Source of the DNA: Saposhnikovia divaricata
Taxonomy: Eukaryota; Streptophyta; Magnoliopsida; Apiales; Apiaceae
NCBI GenBank assembly: GCA_036435485.1
Contig: CM071600.1
Coordinates: 162,266,546-162,330,545, forward strand
Length of the DNA: 64,000 nt
Direction: 5' to 3'
Shown here: one piece after another, positions 34,977 through 47,500 of the stretch
Layout of the letters: every line of letters starts with the position of its first letter
Numbering within the stretch: the first letter of the stretch is position 1
The notes under the pieces: generated by a model
Database searches by the model: none
Seen by the model: the letters and a program-made list of their open reading frames with translations, nothing else
What the model was told of the DNA's origin: nothing
Made by a program: the position numbers and the translations under genes

Positions 34977-37900
34977 TTGCAGGGCATCAGGGAGAGTACC
35001 CTAGTCGTGGACAGTGGATGTTCAGGACACATGACTGGAAATAAAGCCCTGCTATCAGAGTATGAGGAGAAGGCTGGCCCAGAAGTTTCCTATGGAGATG
35101 GCAACGTAGGACGTACTCTGGGATATGGCAATATCAATCTTGGAAATGTCATCATCACAAATGTAGCTCTAGTTCCAGGACTCAAGCATGATCTGCTATC
35201 TGTGAGTCAAATCTGTGACAGAGGTTATCATGTAGATTTTTAACCTGAATACTGTGAAGTTATCAGTAAATCTACAGGGAAAGTTGTTCTAATTGGACAC
35301 AGGCGCAATAATATCTATGAAGCAAGTTTGTTGACAAACTCTGATGGAAAAGCTGTGTGCCTGTCAACAAGAATGTCTAGTGAAGAGAGTTGAAAATGGC
35401 ATAATAAACTCTCTCATTTGAATCTGAACAACATCAATGAGTTGATAAGAAAGGATCTTGTTAGGGGACTCCCAAAGTCTTTATTAAATGTTGATGGCCT
35501 ATGTGATTCCTGTCAAAAGGCCAAACAAAGGAAGTCATCTTTCAAAAGCAAGTCTGAATCCTCAATTGTTGATCCTTATCATCTTCTACATGTTGATCTG
35601 TTTGGACCAGTGAATGTCTTGTCTATTGGAAGAAAGAAATATGCTTTAGTCATTGTTGATGAACACACCAGATACACTTGGGTGTATTTCTAGCAAAGAA
35701 GAATGAAACTGCATTTAGGAATGGACAAAGAATCAAATCACAAAGTCAAAATAATCAGGAGTGATAATGGAACTAAATTTAGGAATGCAACAATGGAAGA
35801 ATTCTGCAAGAACAGAGGAGTGAAGCAAGAGTTTTCTGCACTTGGTACACCACAGCAAAATGGTGTAGTCGAAAGGAAAAACAGAACCTTGATAGAAGCT
35901 GCCAGAACTATGCTTGATGAAGCAAAATTGCCAACCTATTTCTGGGCAGAAGCAGTTCAAACTGCATTTTTTACTCAAAATGCTACTCCGATCAACAAGC
36001 ATGGGAAAATACCATATGAGATGGTGAAGGAAAAGAAGCCTAACCTGAAATATTTTCATATTTTTGGGCGCAAATGCTTTGTGTTAAAAACTCATTCTGA
36101 ACAGTTGCCCAAATTTGAGTTGAAAGCTGATGAAGGAATTTTTGTTGGCTATCCGCTGTCAACTAAGACATTCAGAGTTTATAATCTGAGAACCAAGGTA
36201 ATTATGGAGTCAATTCATGTGTCATTTGATGACAAGAAAATAACTGGACTTGAAGATGTAGATGAACATGATCAACTGCGCTTTGAAAATGAAGAATTAA
36301 TCTCTGATGAAGTAAACTCTGATGAAGCTGAGTCGACAAACTCTGTTGAAGCATACTCTGAACCTCTACTGGTAAACACTGAAGAAACTTCTCAGCCAGA
36401 ATAAAGGGGAGAACCAATTGAGGGGGAGCATGAAGGATCACTTCAAAATGATGACTCAAATACTGAAAGCGAGTCAGCTGAAAAATCTGGATCAATCTCT
36501 GATGACTCAAACTCTGAAAGTGCAAAATCTGACAGTTCAAACTCTGAGCAGTCAAATTCAGGGGGAGCCTCAGAGACTGAAGAAAGGCAACAAGAAAATT
36601 AGGAGAACATGGATCAAGGGGAAGGATCAAATACTGATAGAAGTCATTCACCTTCAGCTAGGAAATTGACAAAATCTCATACACCTGATCTAATTATTGG
36701 AGATCCAGATGCGAAAGTAAGGACAAGGAGTGCTACAACAAATGAATGTCTGTTTCATGCATTTTTGTCCAAATCAGAACCAAAGAAGGTACAAGAAGCT
36801 CTTCAAGATGCTGACTGGATAACAGCAATGCAGGAGGAGTTAAATGAATTCGAAAGAAATGAAGTATGGACCCTTGTACCAAGACCAAAGAATAGATCTG
36901 TTGTTGGTACTAAATGGGTTTTCAAAAATAAAACTGATAGTGAGGGAGTTATTACAAGGAACAAGGCTAGACTTGTGGCAAAAGGCTATTCACAGCAGGA
37001 AGGAATAGACTATGATGAAACTTTTGCTCCAGTTGCAAGATTGGAGGCAATAAGGATTTTTCTAGCATATGCCTCTCAAAAGAAATTCAAGGTATTTCAG
37101 ATGGATGTAAAAATTGCTTTTCTGAATGGGAAGCTTGAAGAAGAAGTGTTTGTTGAACAACCACAAGGATTTGTGTACCCCAAATATCCAGACTATGTCT
37201 ACAGGCTGGATAAGGCACTCTACGGACTTAAGCAGGCACCAAGAGCATGGTATGAAACTCTGGCTCAATTTCTTTTAGAAAGTGGGTTCAATAGAGGTAC
37301 AATTGATAAAACCATGTTCTATTTAAATCTGGCAGTGACTTGCTTTTAGTTCAGATATATGTTGATGACATAATTTTTGGGTCTACTAATGATAAACTCT
37401 GTAATAAGTTTGGCAAGCTCATGTAGTCCAGGTATCAAATGAGCATGATGGGAGAGCTTAGTTATTTTCTAGGCCTACAAGTGAAGCAAACAGATGATGG
37501 GATTTTTATAAATCAAGCAAAATATACCAGAAATCTTCTCAAGAAATTTGGTATGCTTGACTGTTCATCTGCAACAACTCCCATGGCAACTGCAACAAAG
37601 TTGGACAAAGACACAGGAGCTCCAGTAGATATGACAAGGTACAGAGGCATGATAGGGTCTCTTTTTATCTAACAGCAAGCAGACCTGACATCATGTATGC
37701 AACTTGTCTCTGTGCAAGGTTTCAGGCAGACCCCAGAGAACCACATCTAACAGCTGTGAAGAGAATTTTTAAGTATCTCAAGGGCACCATAACCTTAGGT
37801 CTGTGGTATCCCAGAGAATCAGATTTCAAGCTACTTGGTTAGTCTGATGCAGACTTTGCAGGCTGTAAGATAGACAAAAAAAGCACCAGTGGAAGTTGTC

Positions 37901-38301
37901 AATTTCTGGGTGACAGACTTGTTTCTTGGTACAGCAAGAAACAGAAATCAATTTCTACATCTACAGCTGAAGCAGATTATATTGCGGCTGGTAGCTGTTG
38001 TGCACAGATTCTGTGGATGAAGAATCAATTGCTGGATTATGGATTAAGGTATAGTAAAATACCTATTTTCTGTGATAATCAAAGTGCTGTTGCTATGATA
38101 GGTAATCCAGTACAGCATTCAATGACCAAGCACATCAGCATAAGGTACCACTTTATCAGAGAACATGTAGAGGAAGGAAATATTGAGCTTCATTTTGTGT
38201 CTACAGAACAACAGCTTGCAGACATCTTCACCAAGCCATTGAGTGAAGCTACATTTACAAGGCTGGTAAATGAACTAGGAATGATCTCTAGTTTCGACTA
38301 G
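34977..38301 (+). pseudogene. pol: Element D pol (protease, integrase, reverse transcriptase, RNase H), heavily mutated
   Basis: Protease: LVVDSGCSGHMTG with PGLKHDLLSV. Integrase: HHCC zinc domain (WHNKLSHLN with CDSCQKAKQ), then HVDLFGPV, RSDNGTKF and GVVERKNRT, the DDE residues. Reverse transcriptase: from EVWTLVPRPKN, WVFKNKTDS, VAKGYSQQEGIDYDETFAPVARL, LYGLKQAPRAWYE; YVDD at 37358-37369 is out of frame with the part before it. RNase H: IFCDNQSAVAMI, KHISIRYHFIREHV, ADIFTKPLSE, ending at 38301. Lesions seen: stops at 35241, about 35391, 36402, 36601, 37427 and about 37841; frameshifts near 35690, 37325 and 37664. Several stops are one transition away from Trp or Gln codons. Confidence 0.9.
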
Positions 38302-39715
38302 AGATACTGGTTAGACTCAAACTTTACTTATATAATATGTTGCTCATGTTTCTGTGATTATGTTTCTATGATTAGTATACCTTGATGTGGTAATACAACA
38401 GTTAGAATACTCTGTAGGTCATACACTGTTGAAATGTTGGATAAACACTGTTAATCTCTGATCGATAAACTCTTATAAACTCTGATAATGTTATTGTATA
38501 AACATAAACACCGATGAAGAAATCTGTATGAAGCATAATTCTCAGTAATTAATCATGAATCCTTCTAAGTTATTTGTGATCTAATCTTAGACTGTGCAGA
38601 AAATTAACACAGCATGATACTGTTTCCATATTTATAGCATCTCTTAGTTTATCTATCCTAAACTCTGAGTCTGTAAATGCTGTGTGCATTGCCTCTCATG
38701 ACTAACTTCTAATGTTGATGACTTCTAAACTCTGTTTGTTAAACTCTGTTAAGTTAGATGATGTTATTAGTCTACCCCCAAAGCAAATGTATATAGGCTG
38801 TTAGAACTCCTTTGAGATTATGTTGTGTCTAGGACGACCCAGGAACTTGCTAGTAAAAAGTAAGGGCTAAAATTCTCTAATTTTTGGTGACTAGTCAAAG
38901 ACTAGGAAGACCCAGGAACTTATTAAAAAGATAAGGGCCAAAATTATAGGATTTTTGGTGACTAGTTCCAACCTCTGATTACTGGAAAAAAAATTTAGAT
39001 TAGTTCAAAGGGGGGGTATAAGTTAGTTCAGAGTTACTGTATATCAATTATTTACTTTAGAGTTTAGCATTCATCAGACATTAAGTGTTTACTTTGAGAG
39101 TTTGTGCAAACAGTGTTTACTGATTTATTTTATGGATTTTATGAAAAATTAGATGCTCTAAATATTGAATTAGTAAACTCTGCTATACACACACATAAAT
39201 TCACAAATGTGCAGTTTTTGAAAGGGTTATGGTAATAAAGTTGGAGAATTGACAAACACTGACGAATTTTGTCTAGTACTCTAAGATAAATTTTATTTCA
39301 GACAATTTACATACTTGGGGTAAAAAGAGTTTTTGAAAAATGAGATAAATAATTGCCAACTGTTAATGAGTATTAGAGTGTTAAAGTGTATTTGAAATAG
39401 GAGAGAGAGAGAGTAAAAGTAATTATTGCCATAATTACTAAACATAAAAAGTTGTTCCATTGCATGTGTGCCGCGTGTTCCACTCACACATTTAACAAGA
39501 AACTGGTTGTGTGTGTTAATGTTTAAAACAATTGGGTTTTAATTTTTAATTACAAATCTAATCATTTTACATAAACGGTTCATATTTCTATTGCACACCG
39601 GTATTCTCTTTGCACACAACCACCCACAATTACTTTGTTCTCTCACTGGTACATTTTCGCAAACACCTTTCATACACATCTTTTTCTTTGATATTTTCTT
39701 CTCGAGTCTAATCTC
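38302..39715 (+). other. Spacer between pol and second ORF in element D
   Basis: 1.4 kb without a convincing ORF on either strand. It is dense in AAACTCTG / CAGAGTTT copies (for example 38660-38760 and 39170-39180) and contains a purine run AAAGGGGGGGTATAAG at 39007 that resembles a PPT. The last 100 bp before the ATG at 39716 are pyrimidine-rich (TTTTTCTTTG, ATTTTCTTCTCGAG). Confidence 0.6.
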
Positions 39716-41460
39716 ATGGCCACCAAAGCTTTTAACGCTCGAGGGTTAGTGTTTGTACCTAACAACTATGTAGCTCCGTTGAATACTGAGAACGTTCCTG
39801 CGGCGTTTCATCTAATTCAAAACTTCTTGCTGGATTCGGAGATTGGTAGAGCCTTAGTCGAACCAACAAAGCTCTCTGCTGCACAGATTGCTACTTTCTG
39901 GCAGCCAGCTACTTATGACGATGGAGGAGAGAATGGGACTCCTTCAATTATTTTCACATATGAGGAAACAGAACATGTCATTACTCCAACGACGGTCAAA
40001 GAATCTTTGGGTTTTGATACACACTCTGCATACAGTGTTGTTGGTGAAAGATTTCTAAAAGAGATGTTGCAGCAAATTGGGTACTCAGGACCTTTAGAGA
40101 GACTTGGTCAAGTGAAAAGGCCATATCTGAGGAAGGAGTGGAGTTTCTTTTTTGATTGCATCACAAGGGCGTTTGGAAAGAAAATCACCAATTGGGATGC
40201 TATTCCTACTGACAGTCTTCAAATTGGGTATTCTCTTCTTTATGGAAGTAATTTTGATTTTGGTAGACTCGTCTTGATGAATATTTGTGAAAGATTGTTA
40301 GATTCTAGTACCACTATTTATTTTTCTAGATTTTGTCAATTACTATTCTCTACTTGTCTACCTGATGTTCAAATTTCTGAGGAAGACACTATTCAGGCCT
40401 TTAAAGTTCATAAGAGAGTATTCTCTGATTTGACCAACAAGGATGGAACCAAGGAGCACGTACCTGACTTGTTTTTGCCTCTTGCTCTGCAAAACTTCTT
40501 AAATCAACCTCAAGAACCATAATAGCCTGAGCCTGCACTTTCACCACCTGCAAACACTGAACCTTTTCAACCTAAAAACACTGAAACACAACCTCAACCC
40601 TCTCAACCTGAAAATGCTGAGCCAAACACTGAACAAAATCCACCACCTACACAGGCTAAACCAAATAGTGGAGGTAGAACAAAGCACAAAGCTGTCAGGG
40701 CTAAAAAGGTAAGAGCAAAAAGGTCTGACTTCTCAAACTCTGTTGAAGAAGAAGTGGCAGAGGTGCCTAAATCAAAGAAAAGAAGGTTGCTAGTTGATGA
40801 GTCAGATGAAGAGATAAATTTTGAAGCTCTAGAGGTGATTTCTAAGGAGATACCTGTTGTTGAGATAAATACTGAAGAAGAAGCTGTAAAGACAACTGAA
40901 GATGCACAGATGGATGTAGAAAACAGAGATGGTTTTGCTGATATGGATGCTTTTGTTGAGTCATTCATTCCATTCTCTGATGACATTGAAGTTACTATCT
41001 CATCGCCTGTTGTTTCTAACTCAGAAGAAACTGGTGTAGCTGATCAACCTACTCTGGTACTTGATGAAATAGTAGCAACACATACTGAATTATTCTCTGA
41101 TGCTCACCAAGTTACTGAACAAGGTGAAGAAATTGATCAACCAACCAAGGCTGTAATTTCTGAGCCTGTGGATGAAGTTCTTGCGATTTCAAAGTCTGTT
41201 GAAGATAGAGAGCAAACTGCAGAGAATACTGAAGAGACTTTTGCTGAAGATATTGAAGTTGCAGAGACTCCTGCTGAAAAAGTTGAAGCTGTTGAAAATG
41301 AAAATGCTGAAGTCGATGTTGAAGCTGAAGGAAGTATTGAGTCTAACTCTTCTCAGAGACAACCAGTACAAACTGATGCAAAGAGAACTGATTTTTCTGG
41401 ACCTTCACATCAACGTGAAATTGAAGAAGAATATTTTGCCAAATTTTCGGAGAATTGGTA
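39716..41460 (+). pseudogene. Second (post-pol) ORF of element D, N-terminal part, cut by element E
   Basis: Starts MATKAFNARGLVFVPNNYVA. The first 260 residues form a domain shared with E: FHLIQNFLLDSEIGRALVEP, AAQIATFWQPA, VKESLGFDTHS, LRKEWSFFFDCITRAFG, IGYSLLYGSNFDFGRLVL, FSRFCQLLFSTCLPDV, HKRVFSDLT. Proteins of this type occur in copia elements of several plants (recall), with unknown function. A TAA-TAG pair at 40520-40525 interrupts it; the same frame then continues through a Pro-rich segment, basic clusters (KHKAVRAKKVRAKR, KSKKRR) and a long acidic Glu-rich region. At 41460, within the TSD, element E interrupts the gene; the frame resumes exactly at 53674. Confidence 0.8.
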
Positions 41461-42206
41461 TGTTAGGAATAATTCATAAGTTGTGATGTTAAGAATAGAA
41501 TTTTGCTAATACTTCTTGTATATCCTGATCTTATAAAGGATTTAGCACTTTGTAAAGGATATATGTGTTAAACAGTAATCTGTAGAGTTTAGTCAGGAAC
41601 AGTGCGTCAGAGACTACATGTCAGGAACAGTGTATCGGGGACTACATGTCAGGAACAGAGGAACAGATCCTGATACAGCAAGTCAGATCCTGATCAAATA
41701 CTGATGGGATGATCAGATCCTGATGCAATGGGAAATCCTGATATCAGTCGTGTTACTGATGATGTCATTATGGATGCTATAGAAACTGGCAAGTGCTATA
41801 AAACAGGATCGTTGTTTTGAAAAACAAGCAAGAAGATATCGTGAAGGAAACGAATTCTCTATTGATGGAAACTATCAACTGGACGGCAGGACATTGTCAT
41901 AGATAGATTATAATTCTGTTATTAGTTGATAGGTAGCATTATAAATACTCTCTCTATATCATTGTAAAAAGAGAGTGAGTTCGTAAGGTTTGTATTCGAG
42001 AGTTCGAAAAAAACAGAGAGAGAGATTTGCATTGTGAGCAGCTGCTAAAGGTATTGTACACCTTTGGTAGAGTTTGTATTTGATTATTTTAATACAAACA
42101 AAGTTTGATTCATTCATTTATTCTTGTTCATATAATCAAGCAAAAATCAGACACGATTATATAACTTGTATTCAACCCCCCCTTCTACAAGTTATTTGAG
42201 TTAACA
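41461..42206 (+). repeat. 5' LTR of element E (746 bp)
   Basis: Starts TGTTAGGAATAATTC and ends GAGTTAACA. The region 41525-41760 contains iterated CAGATCCTGAT and a 30-bp unit GTCAGGAACAGTG...GACTACAT repeated twice with a partial third copy. TATAAATA at 41940-41947 is the likely promoter; the run of AG/GA after it would be in the transcribed leader. Confidence 0.95.
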
Positions 42207-42208
42207 AT

Positions 42209-42220
42209 TGGTATCAGAGC
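42209..42220 (+). other. Primer binding site of element E
   Basis: TGGTATCAGAGC, complementary to initiator Met-tRNA, two bases after the LTR. Confidence 0.9.
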
Positions 42221-42255
42221 AGGTTGATTTCGAATAATCATAAAGATCTGCAATC

Positions 42256-44544
42256 ATGTCTGGTTACAAGGATGGTAATACTAAGATCCCTATGCTCAAG
42301 AGAAACGAATATACTCTATGGGAAGTGAAGATGTTGCATCACTTGGAAGCAACAGATCCTGATTATCTTGACAGAATTAGAGATGGGCCTTTTGTTCCAA
42401 CAAGGCTTGTTTCTCAAGCAACTATCGAAGGAAAAGTTGTTCCAGAACATACAGCAGAGAAGCCTAAATCTGAATGGACAGATAAGGAAAAGGAGAACGT
42501 TCTTAAGGATGCTAAAGTGAGAACCATACTATTCAATAGTCTTGATTCTGTTTTCACTAACTATGTTCTCTCTTGTAAAACTGCTAAGGAGATATGGGAC
42601 AATCTAAAGGTTCACTGTGAAGGAACGAAACCTGTCAGGAAGAATATGAGGACGCTTCTCATTCAACAGTATGAGTACTTTGAATGCAAGTCTGGTGAGT
42701 CACTTACTGACACCTTTGATAGGTTTACTAAACTCATCAATGAGATGGCCATGCATGGTAAATATTATGACTTAGAGGATATGAATACGAAGTTCATGAA
42801 AGCTCTTCCTGATTTCTACAATGAGAAGATATCTACAATTGAGGAAGCTAATGATCTTGATGAGATATCATTAGAAGCAGTTTATGGAAAATTGAGAGCT
42901 CATGAACTTGACAGGCAGCAGAAAAAGAGCAGGAGTGAAGGAAAGATGAAAACTGTTGCACTCACTGCTCAATCTGAATCAAAGAAGCTTCCAGAAGAAA
43001 AGTTTGAATCTACTGAAAGAGACTTGAGGAAGAAGAAGAGCAAAGAAAGTTCTGAGTCAGAGACTGAAGATATAGACTCTGAAGATAATGATTCTGAATC
43101 AGAGATGCAAGAACTCTTTGCTATGTTTGCTAAAGCTTTCAAGAAAGGAAGATTCAACAGGAGAAGATTTAGAAAAGGCTCTTTTCAGAAGAAAGAGGAG
43201 AAGAAGAATGACAAAGGCAAAAGTACAATTATCAAGCTTGATAAAGCCAAGATCAAGTGCTTTAACTGCAGTGAGCTTGGACACTTTGCTAGTGAGTGCA
43301 AGAAGCCTAGGAATTTAGGGAAGGGTAATGCACTCATGGTCACACAGAAGGATTGGGCAGACTCCAGTGATTCTGAAGATGAATTGGATTATGACAACAT
43401 TGCTTTGATGGCAAGTGCTTCAGACAAGTCTGGATCTCCAAAGAAAACTTCTTCATCTTCTGTTAAGGTATCACTTCACTCTCTTGATTCGTTTGATAGC
43501 TTAGACTCTGATGATATTAGATCTATTCATGTTGAGTTTAAGAATCTTATGACTAATTTCAAAATTCTTGCTAGTGAAAAAGATGAACTCAAGGCTAAGA
43601 ATGATAAATTAGTTAGTAGAAATAATTTTCTTGAATCTGAGTTAATTCAAATGAAAGAATATAAGTTAAGTTCTGATAAAGCTAAGCATGATTATGGTGT
43701 TATTATTGAGGCTTATGACTATGTCAGAAAAGAACTAGAGGAAGAAAGAGATGTAATTAAAACCATTAATAATTTTAGTAAAAAGACTCAAGAAATCATT
43801 GAAAATCAAATTCTGGGTAAAGTTAATGGTTTAGGTTTTGATAAGGCTAGGCAAGAAGATACTGTAGCTATTGTCAATGATGATAGTAAAACTGAAGCTA
43901 GCACATCTAAGTCTGAAGGTAAGAAGATAGTTTCTGAACCTAAACATGTTAAATTTGTTGATTCTAAAGGTACCCCAGTTGTGCACAAAAGAATTAACAA
44001 TAGCAATTCAGATGAGAGAGTGTTAGAAAAACCTAAGAATGTCAACATAGGTTTTCTGTCTAATTCTCAGTTGAAACAGAGACTAGAAAGTATTTCAGAG
44101 TCTAGCAAGATTAGAAGAAATAGGAATGGAAAAGAAGGTATTAACAAAGAGAATAATTACAAGAATGTACCTGATGCACCTAGGAAGAAATGCTATAAAT
44201 GTGGAAATCATAATCATTTAGCCCTAGACAGCAATCAAAAACCTTCTTGGAAAACTGAGTCCAGATTCCCCAAGACTCATAGAATTCAATACCAACCACA
44301 AGAACCTTGTTATCATTGTGGTAGTTTACTTCATTCCATTTATATGTGTAAGGAATATCATGAACTGTATTATGACTATTATTCTCTGAAATCTGAAACT
44401 CCTAGTCACAATCAGTTTGTGATATCTAAGTCTAAGGTTGACTCTGCAACAGGTAAATCAAAAGCAAAATCTTCAAAGCCTGTTGGTTCAAAAGTTAGTA
44501 AGAAAGGATCCAATCAAAGTTGGGTCCTAAAAAATTCTAACTAG
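42256..44544 (+). CDS. gag: Element E gag, 762 codons, intact
   Basis: Copia capsid/nucleocapsid without an internal stop. The N-terminal domain (about residues 1-220) has LKRNEYTLWEVKMLHHLEA, DPDYLDRIRDGPFVP, TAKEIWDNLKVHCEGTKPV, LLIQQYEYFECKSGES, DTFDRFTKLINEMA. A charged linker follows, then a CX2CX4HX4C knuckle at about 335 (CFNCSELGHFASEC). A helical region (about 410-520) looks like a coiled coil. Two more Cys/His motifs lie at about 646 (CYKCGNHNHLALDS, last Cys replaced) and about 685 (CYHCGSLLHSIYMC). Ends NQSWVLKNSN and TAG at 44542. Protease begins 20 bases on, in the same frame, after TTTTTTGTTTGCAG. Either readthrough or splicing would be needed to make pol. Confidence 0.88.
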   Translation: MSGYKDGNTKIPMLKRNEYTLWEVKMLHHLEATDPDYLDRIRDGPFVPTRLVSQATIEGKVVPEHTAEKPKSEWTDKEKENVLKDAKVRTILFNSLDSVFTNYVLSCKTAKEIWDNLKVHCEGTKPVRKNMRTLLIQQYEYFECKSGESLTDTFDRFTKLINEMAMHGKYYDLEDMNTKFMKALPDFYNEKISTIEEANDLDEISLEAVYGKLRAHELDRQQKKSRSEGKMKTVALTAQSESKKLPEEKFESTERDLRKKKSKESSESETEDIDSEDNDSESEMQELFAMFAKAFKKGRFNRRRFRKGSFQKKEEKKNDKGKSTIIKLDKAKIKCFNCSELGHFASECKKPRNLGKGNALMVTQKDWADSSDSEDELDYDNIALMASASDKSGSPKKTSSSSVKVSLHSLDSFDSLDSDDIRSIHVEFKNLMTNFKILASEKDELKAKNDKLVSRNNFLESELIQMKEYKLSSDKAKHDYGVIIEAYDYVRKELEEERDVIKTINNFSKKTQEIIENQILGKVNGLGFDKARQEDTVAIVNDDSKTEASTSKSEGKKIVSEPKHVKFVDSKGTPVVHKRINNSNSDERVLEKPKNVNIGFLSNSQLKQRLESISESSKIRRNRNGKEGINKENNYKNVPDAPRKKCYKCGNHNHLALDSNQKPSWKTESRFPKTHRIQYQPQEPCYHCGSLLHSIYMCKEYHELYYDYYSLKSETPSHNQFVISKSKVDSATGKSKAKSSKPVGSKVSKKGSNQSWVLKNSN

Positions 44545-44556
44545 CTACTTTTTTGT

Positions 44557-47500
44557 TTGCAGGGCACTGGAAAGAAGCATTCAATTATCTTGGACAGTGG
44601 ATGCTCTGGACATATGACAGGAAAGAAGTCCCTGCTTACAAAGTTTGAGAGGAAAGCTGGCCCAGTAATATCCTTTGGAGATGGCAACAAAGGAGAAACT
44701 CTGGGATATGGCTCAATTATTTTGGGGAATGTCATCATAGAATATGTAGCACTGGTTGAAGGCTTGAAACACACACTTTTAAGCATAAGTCAACTGGGTG
44801 ATAATGGTTACCAATCAATCTTTGACAGTAAGGGATGAAAAATCTTGAATATGAAGAATGGAGACATTGTTCTGACTGGTCAGATACATGGTAACATATA
44901 TGAAGCCAGGTTGAGTAACACATCTAAAGGAACTGTCAGATGTCTTTACAGCAAGGCATCCAATGATGAAAGCTGGAACTGGCACAAGAATCTCTCACAT
45001 CTTAATTTCAAGAAGCTTAATCAACTTGTTAAGCATCATCTGGTGAGAGGCCTACCTCAGGCAAAATATGTGCAAGATGGACTTTGTGATGCTTGTCAGC
45101 TTGGTAAACAAAGAAGAACCACTTTCAAGAGCAAGACAGAAAATTCAATTACTGAACCATTTCACATGCTGCATCTTGATTTATTTGGTCTAGTAAACAT
45201 TATGTCTATCAATAAGAAAAGATATGCTCTAGTTATAGTGGATGACTACACAAGGTTCACATGGGTATTCTTTCTACATAACAAGGATGAAGCTCCTCAG
45301 CAAATCATTGAACTTGTCAAGAATATACAAAATAGCTCTGAGTACAAGGTCAAAGTGCTCAGAAGTGACAATGGTACAGAATTTAAGAATTCTACAATGG
45401 AGGAGTATTGTGCAGACAGTGGAATACTCAACAGTTTTCTGCACCTAGAACGCCTCAGCAGAATGGTGTAGTAGAAAGAAAGAACAGAACTCTTATAGAG
45501 GCAGCAAGAACCATGCTTGCAGATGCAAAGCTTCCAACCCATTTCTGGGCAGAAGCTATCAACACTATATGTTTCACTCAAAACTGTACCTTGGTAAATG
45601 GTCATGGTAAGACTCCCTATGAGATGATCAAAGGAAAGAAACCAAGTGTGAAATACTTTCACATCTTTGGATGCAAATGCTATGTCCTGAAAGTTCATCC
45701 AGAACAACTTGGGAAATTTGAAGCCAAATCGGATGAAGCAATCTTTCTAGGATATTCAGCATCAAAGGCCTTCAAAGTATACAATCTCAGAACTCACATT
45801 GTTATGGAATCAATTTACATTGCATTTGATGATAAGAAGTTTGGAATTTTGCAAACTGATGAAAGTCATGACAATCTGGAATTTGAAAATCTTAAGTATT
45901 CTGAGATTCCCTCCAGCGATGATGAAGGTTCTCCAGAGGAAATCTCTATTGCTTCTCAAAGGAATGCTACTATTGAGGGGGAGCAACTCAATCAAGGAGA
46001 ACATAGGACTGGTCAGGATCAGACTGGTCATTCAGAGTCTACTTCATCAGGAACTGATCTTTCAGAGTATAATGAAGGAAGATCAGAAACTAGCAGCAGT
46101 ATTGAATCCACTGATTCTACTGATCAAGGGGTAGCTTTTGAAGGGAATGAGTACTCTTCTACAAGAAATACCACTAACTTAGGGGGAGAGTCTAGCAGGA
46201 ACCTACCACCTGTTAGAAAATGGACAAGGGATCATACTGAGGATTTGATTATTGGTGATCCAAATAGTGGTGTTCGAACTAGAAGATCAATTCAAAATGA
46301 ATGCTTGTACAGTTGTTTTCTCTCAAAGAATGAACCTAAGAAGGTTGAAGAAGCCTTACAGGATCCTGATTGGGTAATAGCAATACAGGAAGAATTGAAT
46401 GAGTTTGAGAGGAACAAAGTGTGGAAACTGGTACCAAGACCTAAAGATAGATCTATTGTTGGTGCTAAATGGGTTTTCAGAAACAAGCTAGATGAATCTG
46501 TTATGATTGTAAGAAACAAAGCAAGATTGGTGGCCAAGGGTTATTCTCAGGAAGAAGGAATTGACTATGATGAAACCTTTGCACCGGTAGCAAGATTGGA
46601 AGCAATCAGAATGTTTCTTGCATTTGCAGCTCATTCAAAATTCAAGGTATACCAGATGGATGTAAAGAGTGCTTTTCTAAATGGCAAACTTGATGAGGAA
46701 GTGTATGTGGAACAACCACCTGGTTTTGTTGATCCAAAGTTTCAAATCATGTCTACAAACTTGACAAGGCACTCTATGGACTAAAACAGGCGCCAAGAGC
46801 ATGGTATGAGACTTTGTCTAAATTTCTTCTTGAAAATGGCTTCACAAGAGGTACAATTGACAAAACTCTATTCTTTAGAAAGATAAAAGGTGATTTGCTT
46901 TCAGTTCAAGTTTATGTTGATGATATTATATTTGGTTCTACTAATGAAAAGTTATGTGCTAAGTTTAGCAAGCTTATGCAGTCTAAATATCAGATGAACA
47001 TGATGGGTGAACTAAATTATTTTTTAGGCTTGCAAGTCAAACAGACTGAGACTGGTATTTTCATTAATCAGTCAAAGTATATCAAAGATCTTTTAAAAAG
47101 GTTTGACTTTCAAAATTGTGCAATTGCAAAGACACCCATGGCAACAGCCACTAAGCTAGACTCTGATCCTAAGGGAAAGAGTGTTGATAACACTAGCTAT
47201 AGAGGCATGATAGGTTCACTGTTATATCTAACTGCAAGTAGACCAGATATAATGTTCTCTACCTGTTTATGTGCTAGATTCCAAAGTGATCCTAGGGAAT
47301 CTCATTTAATTGCTGTGAAGAGAATTTTTACATATCTCAAAGGAACTCCAAATCTTGGTTTGTGGTATTCAAGAGAATCTGATTTCTCCCTAATTGGCTA
47401 TTCAGAATCTGATTATGCAGGGTGTAAAATAGACAGGAAAAGCACTACAGGTACATGTCAATTCTTGGGAAACAGATTGATTTCTTGGGCAAGCAAGAAG

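Noticed and set aside
39293..39487. Minus-strand ORF in the spacer of D as counterpart of the antisense ORF of E
   Set aside because: No similarity in sequence, no TATA box in place, and located at a different distance from the second ORF.
39716..41460. Calling the second ORF an envelope gene
   Set aside because: No signal peptide, membrane span or Cys-rich ectodomain is visible; the first domain and coiled coil do not by themselves support it.
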